Below are positions 25,946-35,811 of a stretch of 64,000 nt of DNA, piece after piece (within the stretch, counting starts at the first letter, position 1; every line of letters starts with the position of its first letter). The notes under the pieces were generated by a model. That model worked only from the letters and a program-made list of their open reading frames with translations. It made no database searches and was not told the DNA's origin. The translations under genes were made by a program, and so were the position numbers. The DNA comes from G965276675 sp965276675 (lineage in GTDB: Bacteria > Acidobacteriota > Terriglobia > Terriglobales > Acidobacteriaceae): the NCBI GenBank assembly GCA_965276675.1, contig OZ255624.1, positions 62,001 to 126,000 of the forward strand, read 5' to 3'.

Positions 25946-26932
25946 TTGCGGAAACGCTACTACATCATTTTTGTGGCACGAGAAGATGACGGACGGCTAC
26001 GCAAGATTCCTGTCCCCCTCAACTACGCTTACATCTTTGTCGCAGCCGCTGTAGTGGGTCTCTTCACCCTCACGGGCATGGCTGGCTCCTATAGCCGTAT
26101 GTTGCTCAAGACCGCGCACTACAACCAGGTCAGGTCAGAGAAGGAAGCACTGCGCCACGACTACCTTCACATGGAGCAGGTTGCCAAGGAGAAGGATATC
26201 CAGGCGTCTTCGCTCGGCTCTCTGGCCAGTGAAGTCACCGCGCTCTACGGTCTGCGCCAGAGCAAGCTGGCAAAGAGCTCCACGGCTGCCGGTTCCGTTC
26301 CTTCGATCTCCGATGCTTCCAACGACTTCAGCCAACAGGACTTCAGCCAGCAGCAATACGCGCGGTCGATTGATCAGTTTTATGCCTTGCGCTCCTCGGC
26401 TCTCTCCGGGCACATGACCCGTTCGCTCGAGCCGGCCTTTAGCCTCGGCAACGATTCTGGTTGGGGCAAGCTGTCAGTCGACGCGCCGTCGCTCTGGCCA
26501 GTCCAGGGGCAGATCACGAGCTCCTTCGGCGAACGCGAAGACCCGTTCAATGGCGAGGGCGCCTTCCACAAGGGCATCGATATCTCGGCCGGCATGGGCG
26601 AGGCGGTGCATGCCCCGGCCAATGGCACCGTGCTGATGGCCGGAGCGGCCAGCGGCTATGGGCGCGAGGTTCTGATCGATCACGGACACGGCATCCACAC
26701 TATCTACGGCCACCTATCCGGCTTGGCCGTGATCGCTGGCGAGGATGTGAAACGCGGAGACGTGATCGGGTATGTCGGCTCAGCTGGCCGCAGCACCGGT
26801 CCCCACCTGCACTATGAGGTGCGTATCCGCGACACGCCAGTGAACCCGCATAAGTACATGCGCGAGAGCATGCAGGAGTTTGCATCCGCCGCGACCAGCT
26901 CGACCGCGGCTTACGGTGGCGGGCTGCACTAG
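25946..26932 (+). CDS. M23 (LytM-type) metallopeptidase, membrane-anchored
   Basis: Zinc endopeptidase or regulator acting on peptidoglycan cross-bridges. 328 residues from TTG 25946 (MRKRYYIIFVAREDDG..). No in-frame ATG fits, and this N-terminus is typical for the group. One membrane helix (YIFVAAAVVGLFTLTG), then a coiled-coil-like linker (residues about 55 to 140). The M23 domain is at about 185 to 305, with HKGIDIS and GYGREVLIDHGHGIHTIYGHLS, then TGPHLHYEV. All four zinc/catalytic histidine positions (HxxxD, HxH) are present, so it is probably active. A strong terminator follows. Confidence 0.9.
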   Translation: MRKRYYIIFVAREDDGRLRKIPVPLNYAYIFVAAAVVGLFTLTGMAGSYSRMLLKTAHYNQVRSEKEALRHDYLHMEQVAKEKDIQASSLGSLASEVTALYGLRQSKLAKSSTAAGSVPSISDASNDFSQQDFSQQQYARSIDQFYALRSSALSGHMTRSLEPAFSLGNDSGWGKLSVDAPSLWPVQGQITSSFGEREDPFNGEGAFHKGIDISAGMGEAVHAPANGTVLMAGAASGYGREVLIDHGHGIHTIYGHLSGLAVIAGEDVKRGDVIGYVGSAGRSTGPHLHYEVRIRDTPVNPHKYMRESMQEFASAATSSTAAYGGGLH

Positions 26933-26970
26933 AAAGCCCTACACGGGCAGCGGAACTTGCCGTCCAGGCA

Positions 26971-27012
26971 GCCAAAAGACCTCACACCAAATGCGGTGTG
27001 GGGTCTTTTGGC
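26971..27012. terminator. Bidirectional terminator between M23 peptidase and gatB
   Basis: An 18-bp perfect stem (GCCAAAAGACCTCACACC, 26971-26988), a 6-nt loop AAATGC, and its complement (26995-27012), with T-rich ends on both strands. It separates two convergent genes. Confidence 0.9.
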
Positions 27013-27022
27013 AAAGTACCGA

Positions 27023-28501
27023 TCAACTGTCCAGCTTCTTTGTGACCAGCTCATTCAGCAGCGCGGGGTTGGCCTGCCCTTTCGACACCTTCATCACCTG
27101 GCCGACGAAGAAGGCGGCGACGGTCTTCTTGCCGCCGCGGTACTGCGCGACTTGCTTTGGGTTATTCGCGATTACCTCGTCGATCATCGATTCCAGGGCG
27201 GCGGAGTCGGAGATCTGCTGCGGCTTTTCGCGCTCGTAGACCACGCCGAAGTCTTCGCTCCTCTCGAAGGCGGTGTCGAAGAGCCCTTTGAGCTGCTTGC
27301 TGGAGAGTTCACCCCCCTCCGCAAGATTGGCGGCAAGCACGACGCCGTCCATGGTGACTGGGGAATCTTCCAACGCGAGCCCGGCTGTCCGGAGTCTTCC
27401 CATCAATTCGCTTTGAACCAGGTTGGCGACCCGGCGTGGATTCTTGGCGCGGCGCGCCGCAGCCTCAAAGGTGTCAGCGAACGCGCGAGTCGCGGTGAGC
27501 GAGGTCGCATCCTGTTCGCTGATCTCGTATTCCGCGACCATGCGGGCGCGGCGTGCCTCCGGCAGCTCCGGCAGGGCCGCGAGAATGCTTTCCTTCCACG
27601 AGGCTGAAACGACGAGCGGCGGAAGGTCCGGCTCGGGGAAGTAGCGGTAGTCGTGCGCCTGCTCTTTGGAGCGCATGGGGAAGGTGCGGCCCTCGGCGGC
27701 ATTCCACAAGCGGGTCTCCTGCACTACGCGGCCGCCGTTTTCGATCAACTCAATCTGACGCTCGATCTCGTACTCCAGCGCGGCGCGGATGAAACGGAAG
27801 CTGTTGACGTTCTTGACCTCGGCCTTGGTGCCGAACTTCTCTTGTCCGCGGGGGCGCACACTCACGTTGGCGTCGCAGCGCAGGGAGCCTTCTTCCATAT
27901 TGCAGTCGCTCACGCCGGTGTAGAGCAGGATCTCCTTCAGCCGGGTGAGGTATTCGTAGGCCTCGTCCGGGCTGCGGATGTCAGGCTCGCTGACAATCTC
28001 TACCAGCGGGGTGCCGCACCGGTTCAGGTCGACATAGGTGCGGGTGGCGGAGTCGGGGAAGCCATCGTGCAGGCTCTTGCCCGCGTCCTCCTCCATGTGC
28101 AGCCGCGTGATGCCGATCGGCTTGCGGCCGGTTGGTGAAGAGACGGCAATGGCGCCACCTTCGGCGAGCGGCAGGTCAAACTGCGAGATCTGATAGCCCT
28201 TGGGTGAATCGGGGTAGAAGTAATTTTTCCGTGAAAATACGGAGCGCTCATTCACCCGGCAGCCAAGGGCGGTCGCAGCAAGGACGGCGAATTCGACTGC
28301 TCGTTCGTTGAGCACGGGCAGGGCGCCAGGCAGTCCCAGGCACACTGGACAGACATGCGTATTGGGCGCAGAGCCGAACTGCGCCGAGCAGCTACAGAAG
28401 GCTTTGGTCGCTGTCAGCAGTTGCACATGGACCTCTAAACCTATGACCGGCTCGTACTTGGCGAGCACTTCCGGGGCAAGAGTGGTAAGGGTAGCCGCCA
28501 T
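27023..28501 (-). CDS. gatB: Asp/Glu-tRNA amidotransferase subunit B
   Basis: Amidates misacylated Glu-tRNA(Gln) and Asp-tRNA(Asn) with GatA and GatC. 492 residues from ATG 28501 (28510 also possible). Motifs: YEPVIGLEVHVQL, FCSCSAQFG and VCPVCLGLPG (the zinc cysteines), NYFYPDSPKGYQISQFD, RLHMEEDAGKSLHD, VDLNRCGTPLVEIVSEPDI, LRCDANVSVRP, and the C-terminal YqeY-like tail ending PALLNELVTKKLDS. gatA and gatC are not in the neighbourhood. Confidence 0.96.
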   Translation of the reverse strand: MAATLTTLAPEVLAKYEPVIGLEVHVQLLTATKAFCSCSAQFGSAPNTHVCPVCLGLPGALPVLNERAVEFAVLAATALGCRVNERSVFSRKNYFYPDSPKGYQISQFDLPLAEGGAIAVSSPTGRKPIGITRLHMEEDAGKSLHDGFPDSATRTYVDLNRCGTPLVEIVSEPDIRSPDEAYEYLTRLKEILLYTGVSDCNMEEGSLRCDANVSVRPRGQEKFGTKAEVKNVNSFRFIRAALEYEIERQIELIENGGRVVQETRLWNAAEGRTFPMRSKEQAHDYRYFPEPDLPPLVVSASWKESILAALPELPEARRARMVAEYEISEQDATSLTATRAFADTFEAAARRAKNPRRVANLVQSELMGRLRTAGLALEDSPVTMDGVVLAANLAEGGELSSKQLKGLFDTAFERSEDFGVVYEREKPQQISDSAALESMIDEVIANNPKQVAQYRGGKKTVAAFFVGQVMKVSKGQANPALLNELVTKKLDS

Positions 28502-28647
28502 AACTCCCATTTTAACGTGTGCGATCGTCCATTGCGTGTGGTGGAAGTAGAGGATTGACGACGCGGGCTCCATGAATTGTGGGTATACCTTTTGCCAGGT
28601 TCCCCATCCGGCTTCCGAGAGACCTGGGAAAAGTACCTGTTACCTAA

Positions 28648-29787
28648 ATGAGTAAGCAGGCCGGTGCATCCTTGGTATCATCGCTTGCAACTCCTCGACA
28701 ACTCAGAGCTAGCATGGAATTAGAGATCCTCCGCTCCAGGGAGGCGGTCGCCCAGATCTTACCCGCAGCAGACAGTTTGGCGCGGACTGTAGTGAAAGAG
28801 CCGAACGCGACGTATACCCCGGACTACTTTCTGCCGCGAATGGGAACCGCCCGTTCGCCGCGGGTGGTGGCCTGCTACGAGGACAGGAAGCTGATAGGTG
28901 TCCTTTATGCCGAGGAGCGCTGCTTCTTCGGCTTTCGTACAGGTTTCGTCTTCGGAGGTGACTTCATGGGCCGAGGACTGGTGCTGGCCTCTCCGGAGCG
29001 CGAGGCGGAGGTGGTGGCCACGGCTTGCGACCGCCTGCTCGCCACAGGTGTGCACGCGATCCGGTTCTACTGGCGCGGAACGGGACGAGAGGCTACACCC
29101 CTGATTCCCCTGCAGTCCAGAGATATCAAGGTCTGGTGCCGCTCTCAGTACCGTGAGGAGGGTGACTGGCTGACGCTGGCGCCTAGTTACGAGCAGTTTT
29201 TGGCCCGGCTGGGAGCGCATACCCGGCGCAACTTTCGCTATTACCGCAAAAAAGCGGAAGAGCTTGGCTACAGCTATGATTCAAACCTGTCTCCAGCGGA
29301 ATACCACGCGGCCATCAAACGCCTGAATCGCATCGCCGACTACCCGATTGACCCAAAGCGGGGTGGGCGCGATCAGCGCTTCTTCGAGCACTTCCGCCGA
29401 GTGATTCTTGCGGGTCTACGGAACAAAGATGGAGAGGTAGTTTCGGCGCTGGGTGGCGTAGCATCCGGGCATCGGCTGCATGTGCTGACACAACTCAATG
29501 ACCAGAACCTGCGCAAGCTCAGCATCTCTCTTGTGCTGCGCGGCTATCTGATTGAAGAGCTCATTGGCCAGGATTTCAGCTCGATTCACTTCGTAAATGG
29601 AGCGTCTGCTATGCTCGGCCGCTTCTGCGACCCGGTGCTGATGCGCACGCTCCACGTGGATAGCACGCGTTCCGTCATGCATCTTGTGAAACGAATCTCC
29701 TCGACGATTGCCCGCGAACTCGAACGCCGCGGCAAAGGCGTGCCAGACCGGCTTAAGGAGCTAGTCGGCAGTTATATGAATCAGTAA
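28648..29787 (+). CDS. GNAT-fold acyltransferase, BioF2/CelD-like
   Basis: 379 residues. The second half carries the GNAT_6 pattern: YEQFLARLGAHTRRNFRYYRKKAEELG followed by alternating strands, EVVSALGGVASGHRLHVLTQLND and LRGYLIEELIGQDFSSIHFVNG. Relatives transfer acyl groups in polysaccharide or lipid modification and FemAB-like reactions. The start may be ATG 28648 or ATG 28714 (MELEILRSREAV); neither has a strong ribosome site. Substrate unknown. Confidence 0.8.
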   Translation: MSKQAGASLVSSLATPRQLRASMELEILRSREAVAQILPAADSLARTVVKEPNATYTPDYFLPRMGTARSPRVVACYEDRKLIGVLYAEERCFFGFRTGFVFGGDFMGRGLVLASPEREAEVVATACDRLLATGVHAIRFYWRGTGREATPLIPLQSRDIKVWCRSQYREEGDWLTLAPSYEQFLARLGAHTRRNFRYYRKKAEELGYSYDSNLSPAEYHAAIKRLNRIADYPIDPKRGGRDQRFFEHFRRVILAGLRNKDGEVVSALGGVASGHRLHVLTQLNDQNLRKLSISLVLRGYLIEELIGQDFSSIHFVNGASAMLGRFCDPVLMRTLHVDSTRSVMHLVKRISSTIARELERRGKGVPDRLKELVGSYMNQ

Positions 29788-30314
29788 GCGCCGACATTTT
29801 AAAAACTTTCAGAACACCTTCACTCCTGCCCCCGTCTTAGCGGATGGGAGGGCACATGGCGTACACATCGCCTTTTGCGTGATTTCCAAGACCGCTTGGT
29901 AGTGTCTCAGTTTGAATCCGAGGGAGTGGCTTGCAATTCCCTAATCATGTCTTCCCTCGAACTCCATTCAGCTGAGTTCATGCATGGATCTTCGGGTTCA
30001 CGAGCGGCGAGACAGAGCACAACAAACACCCCCCGTCACCGGGAGGCACACACTCGTCCAATTGTTGATTGGGATGTTGCGGGCAAAAGAGCCGGTTGCC
30101 ATCGTAAGCAAGCTGCTGAACCTGTCGCATGTCCTGATTTTAGACTTCTAATCATTCGCCAAACACGCGATCTCTTCGAGCGACCAAATGTGATCTGTCA
30201 GTCCAGCTTCCATCGCACCCACCCGGCACAAGGGCTGTTGATTTCAACCTGAGACACCACCAAACGCTTCTCTCGGAGAGGCTTATCCGTCACGACTGCT
30301 AAACTGAAAGCTGC
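29788..30314. other. Gap between GNAT gene and mfd, mostly occupied by an inverted-repeat element
   Basis: No convincing gene. A 126-codon open frame within it (29875-30252) shows no domain and largely coincides with the inverted-repeat element. The last 60 bp before mfd should hold its promoter, but no good boxes are seen. Confidence 0.4.
29897..30254. mobile_element. MITE-like element bounded by terminal inverted repeats
   Basis: The left end TGGTAGTGTCTCAGTTTGAA and the reverse complement of the right end, TGGTGGTGTCTCAGGTTGAA, match at 18 of 20 positions, 358 bp apart. The flanks are ACCGCT and AACGCT, a possible 6-bp target duplication with one mismatch. The interior encodes no recognisable transposase, so this looks like a non-autonomous or internally deleted insertion sequence moved by a transposase elsewhere in the genome. 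Confidence 0.55.
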
Positions 30315-33300
30315 ATGATCCTGCCATTTGTTCGCGATGCTCTCGCGAACATCGAGCATTCAGAGGGGTTTGAGCGCGTACGGAGGCACCTGAGCCTCGG
30401 TGCGGGGCGCCGCCTTGTCTCTGGTCTGACTGCGACGGCCCGGGCGCTCTACATCCCCTACTTCGCTCGCGCGGCGCAGTCGGCAGTTGTCATTCTGGTT
30501 GCCGATAACAAGGCCGCGGAAGCGCTGGAGCTCACGCTACGAGCGATGGCCGAGCTTACCGGCGCCATCGAGCCAAAGCGCGTGTTGCGGCTGCCCGCAC
30601 ACGACGTACTCCCGTTTGAGAGCCTGTCACCGCACCCGGACGTGCAGGAACAGCGCGCCTCCGTGCTGTGGAAGATCGCGACCGGCAAAGCCGGCATCGT
30701 GATTGCCCCCATAGAGGCTGCCAGTATGCGGCTCTTCCCCACCTCTTACTACGCCGGGCTGGCCCAGGTCTTGCGGCGCGGCGAAGAGGTCGACATCGAG
30801 TTGCTGCTGGACCATCTGCGCTCGATCGGCTACACCGGCATGGATATCGTCGAGATGCCCGGCCAGTTCACGCGGCGCGGCGGCATCCTCGACGTCTACT
30901 CGCCGGAGATGGACAGGCCCGTGCGCATCGAGTTCTTCGGAGACGAGATCGAGTCCATTCGCAAGTTCGAACCGGAGTCGCAGCGCTCCTCCACGCCGCT
31001 GGAGGAGGCGTTGCTGCTGCCGTTAACGGAGACGCCTGTCTCGGAAAAGCTACTCGCTGCCGTGCACGCGCGACTCAGCCGCAGCCGTGCCGAAACAGAT
31101 GAAGCAATAGATGACGATGCCGCCGCAGATCTGGTCACACGCGCCGTTGCCGCGGGCGGGGTGACAGTCTTTCCCGGCTGGGAGTTCTTCGCGCCCGTCG
31201 CCGGAGCGGACAAGACACTCTTCGAGCTCTTTCGGCACGTGCAGGTCTTTGTGGAAGAGCCGGCCATGCTCAAGAATCAGGCCGAACGCTGGTGGAACAA
31301 GGTGGAGCAGCGGCACGAGCGTGCGGGTATCGGCTCGCTTATTACGCCTACAGATATTTATCTGCCACCGTCGGATCTGCTGCCCAAGATAGCTTCACTT
31401 CCGGGCCTGGATCTCGATCAGCTCGGCGCCGTGGATGTGCTGGATGAGGAGCTGAACTCGGTCAGCGAGATTGCCCTCTCGTCAAGGCCTACGCTACGCT
31501 TTCACGGCTCCATTCCTGCCTTTATCGAGCAGCTGAAAACGTTCATGGCTGGCGAACAGCGCGTGCTGATCGCGGCGCCCAATCAGGGTGAGGTGGAGCG
31601 GCTAGCGAACCTGCTGCGGGAGTACGGTCTGGCCTATCGCTTAGGCAGTCGCGCACAACACACCGGCAGCGAAAACATCTACGACGAATCGAGCTATCTC
31701 GGTGGCGATCTGCGGACCCCGATCATTGTGCGCACCGCCATCGCAAACGGTGTCGGCATTCCGGATGCGAGTCTCGTCGTCATTGGCGCCAACGATCTTT
31801 CCGATGATGCTGAGGTGGCAGCGCGTCCCGTGGCGGCGCGCAGCAAATCGAAGACGGCGGCCTTTGTCTCGGACTTCCGAGATCTGACGGTCAACGATTA
31901 CGTGGTCCACGTGGAGCATGGCATCGCGCGCTATCTGGGACTCAAAGAGATTGCGCAGGACGGCTTCACGGTCGAGTTCATGGTGCTTGAGTTTGCCGAG
32001 AATGCGCGGCTGTATGTGCCGCTCACCCGGCTCGACCTGATCCAGAAATATCGCTCGACCGATGCCGGGCCGGCTCCTATTCTGAACCGGCTAGGCGGCC
32101 AGCAGTGGGCCAAGACCAAGGCGCGCGTAAAGAAGGCCATGGCGGATATGGCCGATGAGCTGCTGAAGCTCTATGCGCAGCGCAAATCGGCGCAAGGCCA
32201 TGCGTTTCCGTCCGACAATGAGTTCCAGCGGGAGTTCGAGGACTCGTTCGACTACAACGAAACCGACGATCAGCTTTCCGCAATCGCCGACATCAAGCGC
32301 GACATGGAGTCGACCATGCCGATGGACCGCTTGCTCTGCGGAGATGTTGGCTATGGCAAGACCGAAGTGGCGATGCGGGCCGCATTCAAGGCCGTGCAGG
32401 ATAGCCGGCAGGTGGCCGTGCTTACGCCGACAACCGTGCTCAGCTTTCAGCACTTCGAGACCTTCAAGAAGCGCTTTGCCCAGTTCCCTATCAACATCGA
32501 GATGATCTCGCGCTTCCGTACTCCGAAGGAACAAAAGCTCATCCTCGAAAAGCTGGAGGCGGGGCAGGTCGACATACTGATCGGCACGCACCGGCTGTTG
32601 TCAAAGGACTTGAAGTTCCAGGACCTAGGCCTGCTAGTGGTCGATGAGGAGCAGCGCTTCGGCGTGCGCCACAAAGAGCGGCTGAAGCAGATGCGGCAGG
32701 AGATCGACGTGCTGGCGATGTCGGCTACGCCGATCCCGCGTACGTTGCACATGTCGCTGGTGGGGCTGCGAGATATGAGCGTGATCGAGACGCCGCCTAA
32801 GGATCGCATGGCAATCCAGACCGTCGTTGCAAAGTTCGACGAGAAGCTGATTCGCTCCGCCGTTGAGCTGGAGCTCGAGCGCGGCGGACAAGTCTACTTC
32901 GTGCACAATCGCGTCGAGACGATCTATGAGCTCGCGGCAAAGATCCAGGAACTGGTGCCGCAGGCGCGCGTGGTCGTAGGCCACGGGCAGATGGGCGAGG
33001 CCGAGCTGGAACGCGTGCTGCTCGCCTTCATGAACCACGAATACGACGTGTTTGTGGCTACAACGATCATCGAGAACGGCATCGATATACCGCTGGCGAA
33101 CACGATTATCATCAACCGCGCGGACCGGCATGGGCTTTCGGAACTGTATCAGTTACGTGGACGTGTGGGTCGTTCGAACCGCCGGGCCTATTCGTATCTG
33201 CTGATTCCGCCCGAGCAGGAGTTGACGGACGTTGCGCGCCGCCGGCTCGCCGCGCTGAAGGAGTTTTCCGACTTGGGCGCCGGCTTCAAGATAGCCGCCC

Positions 33301-33899
33301 TCGACCTGGAGCTGCGCGGCGCTGGCAATATGCTGGGCGGTGAGCAGAGCGGCCATATCGAGGCAGTCGGCTTTGAGATGTACACCAGCATGCTGGAGCA
33401 GGCCGTCAGCCAGCTAAAGGGCGAAGACACGCAGCAGGGGGTCACAACACAGCTCAATCTCGGCATTAGCCTGCGTATCGATGAGACGTACATTCCGGAA
33501 GAGAATCAGCGGCTCCGCATCTATAAGCGCATCGCGGGTGCGGGAGATGAGGCCGTGCTTGCGGACGTGCGGGCTGAGCTGACGGACCGCTATGGCGAGC
33601 TGCCCGACAGCGTGCATCATCTGCTGGAAGCAGCGACCCTGCGCCTTACCTGTGAGCGTGTTGGCGTCTCGCAACTGGATCGCAAGCGCGATCAGTTGCA
33701 CCTGCGCTTCACGGAAACCGCCGGCGTCGATCCGGGCCGGCTCATGCAGCTTGTCGCGCGCAACGCTAAGAAGGGCGCGCAGTTTACGCCACAGGGTGTG
33801 CTGCGTTTCCCGCTCGCTGCCGTCAAGCCGAATGACGTCCTGTCCGAAGTTCACGCGCTGCTGGATAAGCTCACGCTCGAACCGGCGCGAGCTTCGTAA
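30315..33899 (+). CDS. mfd: Transcription-repair coupling factor
   Basis: Removes stalled RNA polymerase and recruits UvrA. 1194 residues, normal length. Domains: UvrB-like part (residues about 30 to 400, FTRRGGILDVYSP), the CarD-like RNA-polymerase-binding domain (LTVNDYVVHVEHGIARYLGLKEI split around residue 530), translocase Walker A GDVGYGKTEVAMRAA near 680, VDEEQRFGVRHKE, SATPIPRTLHMSL, the second RecA lobe (TTIIENGIDIPLANT, LYQLRGRVGRS) and the C-terminal UvrA-masking domain. Start ATG 30315. Confidence 0.97.
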   Translation: MILPFVRDALANIEHSEGFERVRRHLSLGAGRRLVSGLTATARALYIPYFARAAQSAVVILVADNKAAEALELTLRAMAELTGAIEPKRVLRLPAHDVLPFESLSPHPDVQEQRASVLWKIATGKAGIVIAPIEAASMRLFPTSYYAGLAQVLRRGEEVDIELLLDHLRSIGYTGMDIVEMPGQFTRRGGILDVYSPEMDRPVRIEFFGDEIESIRKFEPESQRSSTPLEEALLLPLTETPVSEKLLAAVHARLSRSRAETDEAIDDDAAADLVTRAVAAGGVTVFPGWEFFAPVAGADKTLFELFRHVQVFVEEPAMLKNQAERWWNKVEQRHERAGIGSLITPTDIYLPPSDLLPKIASLPGLDLDQLGAVDVLDEELNSVSEIALSSRPTLRFHGSIPAFIEQLKTFMAGEQRVLIAAPNQGEVERLANLLREYGLAYRLGSRAQHTGSENIYDESSYLGGDLRTPIIVRTAIANGVGIPDASLVVIGANDLSDDAEVAARPVAARSKSKTAAFVSDFRDLTVNDYVVHVEHGIARYLGLKEIAQDGFTVEFMVLEFAENARLYVPLTRLDLIQKYRSTDAGPAPILNRLGGQQWAKTKARVKKAMADMADELLKLYAQRKSAQGHAFPSDNEFQREFEDSFDYNETDDQLSAIADIKRDMESTMPMDRLLCGDVGYGKTEVAMRAAFKAVQDSRQVAVLTPTTVLSFQHFETFKKRFAQFPINIEMISRFRTPKEQKLILEKLEAGQVDILIGTHRLLSKDLKFQDLGLLVVDEEQRFGVRHKERLKQMRQEIDVLAMSATPIPRTLHMSLVGLRDMSVIETPPKDRMAIQTVVAKFDEKLIRSAVELELERGGQVYFVHNRVETIYELAAKIQELVPQARVVVGHGQMGEAELERVLLAFMNHEYDVFVATTIIENGIDIPLANTIIINRADRHGLSELYQLRGRVGRSNRRAYSYLLIPPEQELTDVARRRLAALKEFSDLGAGFKIAALDLELRGAGNMLGGEQSGHIEAVGFEMYTSMLEQAVSQLKGEDTQQGVTTQLNLGISLRIDETYIPEENQRLRIYKRIAGAGDEAVLADVRAELTDRYGELPDSVHHLLEAATLRLTCERVGVSQLDRKRDQLHLRFTETAGVDPGRLMQLVARNAKKGAQFTPQGVLRFPLAAVKPNDVLSEVHALLDKLTLEPARAS

Positions 33900-33937
33900 A
33901 ATTCTTGGATAGCTTTTTTTGATTGGAAGGTCAGCAC

Positions 33938-35746
33938 TTGAGGCTAAAGACGGTGAGGCTAACACGCAACGCCAGATGGATTGCAGCATTCTTGATTTCG
34001 GGAGGTCTCACGTTGACGCACCCTGGGCTGCAGGCACAGGCCATGCCTCCTCCTACCGCTACACAGAAGAGACCGGCCGTCTTTCGTGCGCTCGCGGATG
34101 AGTACTTCGATCAGGCCTACTTTAAATACCAGCCGACCACTGGGACGCTCGCGGGCTTTCACCAGTACGATGCGCAGCTGGAAGACTACACCCGGCCTGC
34201 AATCGCGAAGCAGGTGGCTACGCTGCACTACTTCGAGCGGCGCGTGTCAGCGTCGCCGAAAGACGGCCTGGATCAGGAGACACGCGCCGATCGCCAGCTG
34301 GTGCTCAACAATATTCACAGCACGCTGTTGACACTCGAGACCATTAAGCCTTGGGAGAAGAACCCCGACTACTACTCAAGCGGCGTGACCGGAAGCGCCT
34401 TCTCCCTGATGGAGCGTAAATTCGCTTCGCCGGACGATCGCTTGCATTCGCTGATTGCGCGGGAACGGCAGATGCCGGCGGCCCTTGCAGCAGCGCGACA
34501 GAACCTTCGCAACTGTCCGCACATCTACACTGAAATCGCCCTGCAGCAGCTTCCTGGCATCATCGACTTCTTCAAGACTGACGTTCCATCGGCATTTTCG
34601 GACGCAAAGAACACGCAGCTGCTCTCTGACTTCAAGCAAAGCAATGCCGCGGTGATCGCTTCCCTGCAAGGGTATGAGCAGTGGCTGAAGTCGGATGTGT
34701 TACCGCATTCAAACGGCGACTTCCGCATTGGTCACGACACCTTTGCCCTGAAGCTGCTGTACGACGAGATGGTGTCAACGCCGCTACCGCAGTTATTGCA
34801 GATCGGGTATACGGATCTGCACAAGAATCAAGCCGCCTTTAACGCGTTGGCCAAGGAGGTAAATCCGAATAAGACACCGCAGCAGATACTTATGACGCTG
34901 GGCAACGACCATCCAGCGCCGGACGACCTGCTGGCCAGCTTCCACGCGCGGTTCGATGGCTTAATCAAGTTCATCCGGGACAAGCACATCATCACGATCC
35001 CATCCAATGTGCAGCCGACACTCGAAGAGACACCGCCATTCATGCGCGCGACAACGCAGGCCTCCATGGACACTTCCGGGCCATTTGAGACGCATTCCAC
35101 TACGGCGTACTTCAACGTGACGCTTCCGGAAAAAACCTGGAGTGCTGAACGCACGGCGAATTACATGCACGCCTTCAACATCGGGACCATCGTGAGCACC
35201 TCCGTGCACGAGGCGTACCCGGGCCATTATGTACAGTTGCTTTGGGTGCCGGAATCGCCCAGTAAAGTACGCAAGCTGCTTGGCGCAAGCACTAACCTGG
35301 AGGGCTGGGCACATTACTGCGAGCAGATGATGCTCGACCAGGGCTATGGACAACCGGGCGCAGGCGCAAAGGACGCGCGTGAAGCCAAGCTCATTCGCCT
35401 TGGGCAGTTGCAGGATGCGTTGCTGCGCGATGCGCGATTCGTGGTCGGCATCCGCATGCACACCGGTGACATGACCATGGAGCAGGCGATCGACTTTTTC
35501 GTCAAAGAAGGCTATCAATCGCGCGAGATCGGAGAGGTGGAGACAAAACGTGGCACCTCGGATCCAACTTATCTCTACTACACGCTGGGCAAGCTCGAGA
35601 TTCTCAAACTACGGGCGGATGTGCAGAAGAAGCAGGGCTCCAGCTTTTCACTCGAGACGTTTCATAACGACTTTATGCGGCAGGGTTTTCCGCCCATTAA
35701 GATTGTGCGCGAGGCTATGCTCGGCGACGATTCGCCCGCGCTTTGA
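33938..35746 (+). CDS. DUF885 family zinc-metallopeptidase-like protein, secreted
   Basis: 602 residues from TTG 33938, chosen because GGAAGG lies 7 nt upstream. TTG 33923 and GTG 33953 are also in frame. The signal peptide (WIAAFLISGGLTL.., cleavage near LQAQA) sends it out of the cytoplasm. The C-terminal half has the DUF885 zinc signature HEAYPGHYVQ with a downstream glutamate in STNLEGWAHYCEQMM. These proteins are presumed peptidases related to M32-like folds; substrate unknown. Thirty-eight bp after mfd on the same strand, possibly co-transcribed. Confidence 0.88.
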   Translation: MRLKTVRLTRNARWIAAFLISGGLTLTHPGLQAQAMPPPTATQKRPAVFRALADEYFDQAYFKYQPTTGTLAGFHQYDAQLEDYTRPAIAKQVATLHYFERRVSASPKDGLDQETRADRQLVLNNIHSTLLTLETIKPWEKNPDYYSSGVTGSAFSLMERKFASPDDRLHSLIARERQMPAALAAARQNLRNCPHIYTEIALQQLPGIIDFFKTDVPSAFSDAKNTQLLSDFKQSNAAVIASLQGYEQWLKSDVLPHSNGDFRIGHDTFALKLLYDEMVSTPLPQLLQIGYTDLHKNQAAFNALAKEVNPNKTPQQILMTLGNDHPAPDDLLASFHARFDGLIKFIRDKHIITIPSNVQPTLEETPPFMRATTQASMDTSGPFETHSTTAYFNVTLPEKTWSAERTANYMHAFNIGTIVSTSVHEAYPGHYVQLLWVPESPSKVRKLLGASTNLEGWAHYCEQMMLDQGYGQPGAGAKDAREAKLIRLGQLQDALLRDARFVVGIRMHTGDMTMEQAIDFFVKEGYQSREIGEVETKRGTSDPTYLYYTLGKLEILKLRADVQKKQGSSFSLETFHNDFMRQGFPPIKIVREAMLGDDSPAL

Positions 35747-35811
35747 TTCGAAGGCATCCTATAGAACTAAATTCATCAAGGTGAATCTACAAGACTAAGG
35801 ACTCTGCAAAC

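Noticed and set aside
29875..30252. 126-codon ORF inside the inverted-repeat element
   Set aside because: No domain, ribosome site or transposase motif; composition fits non-coding DNA.
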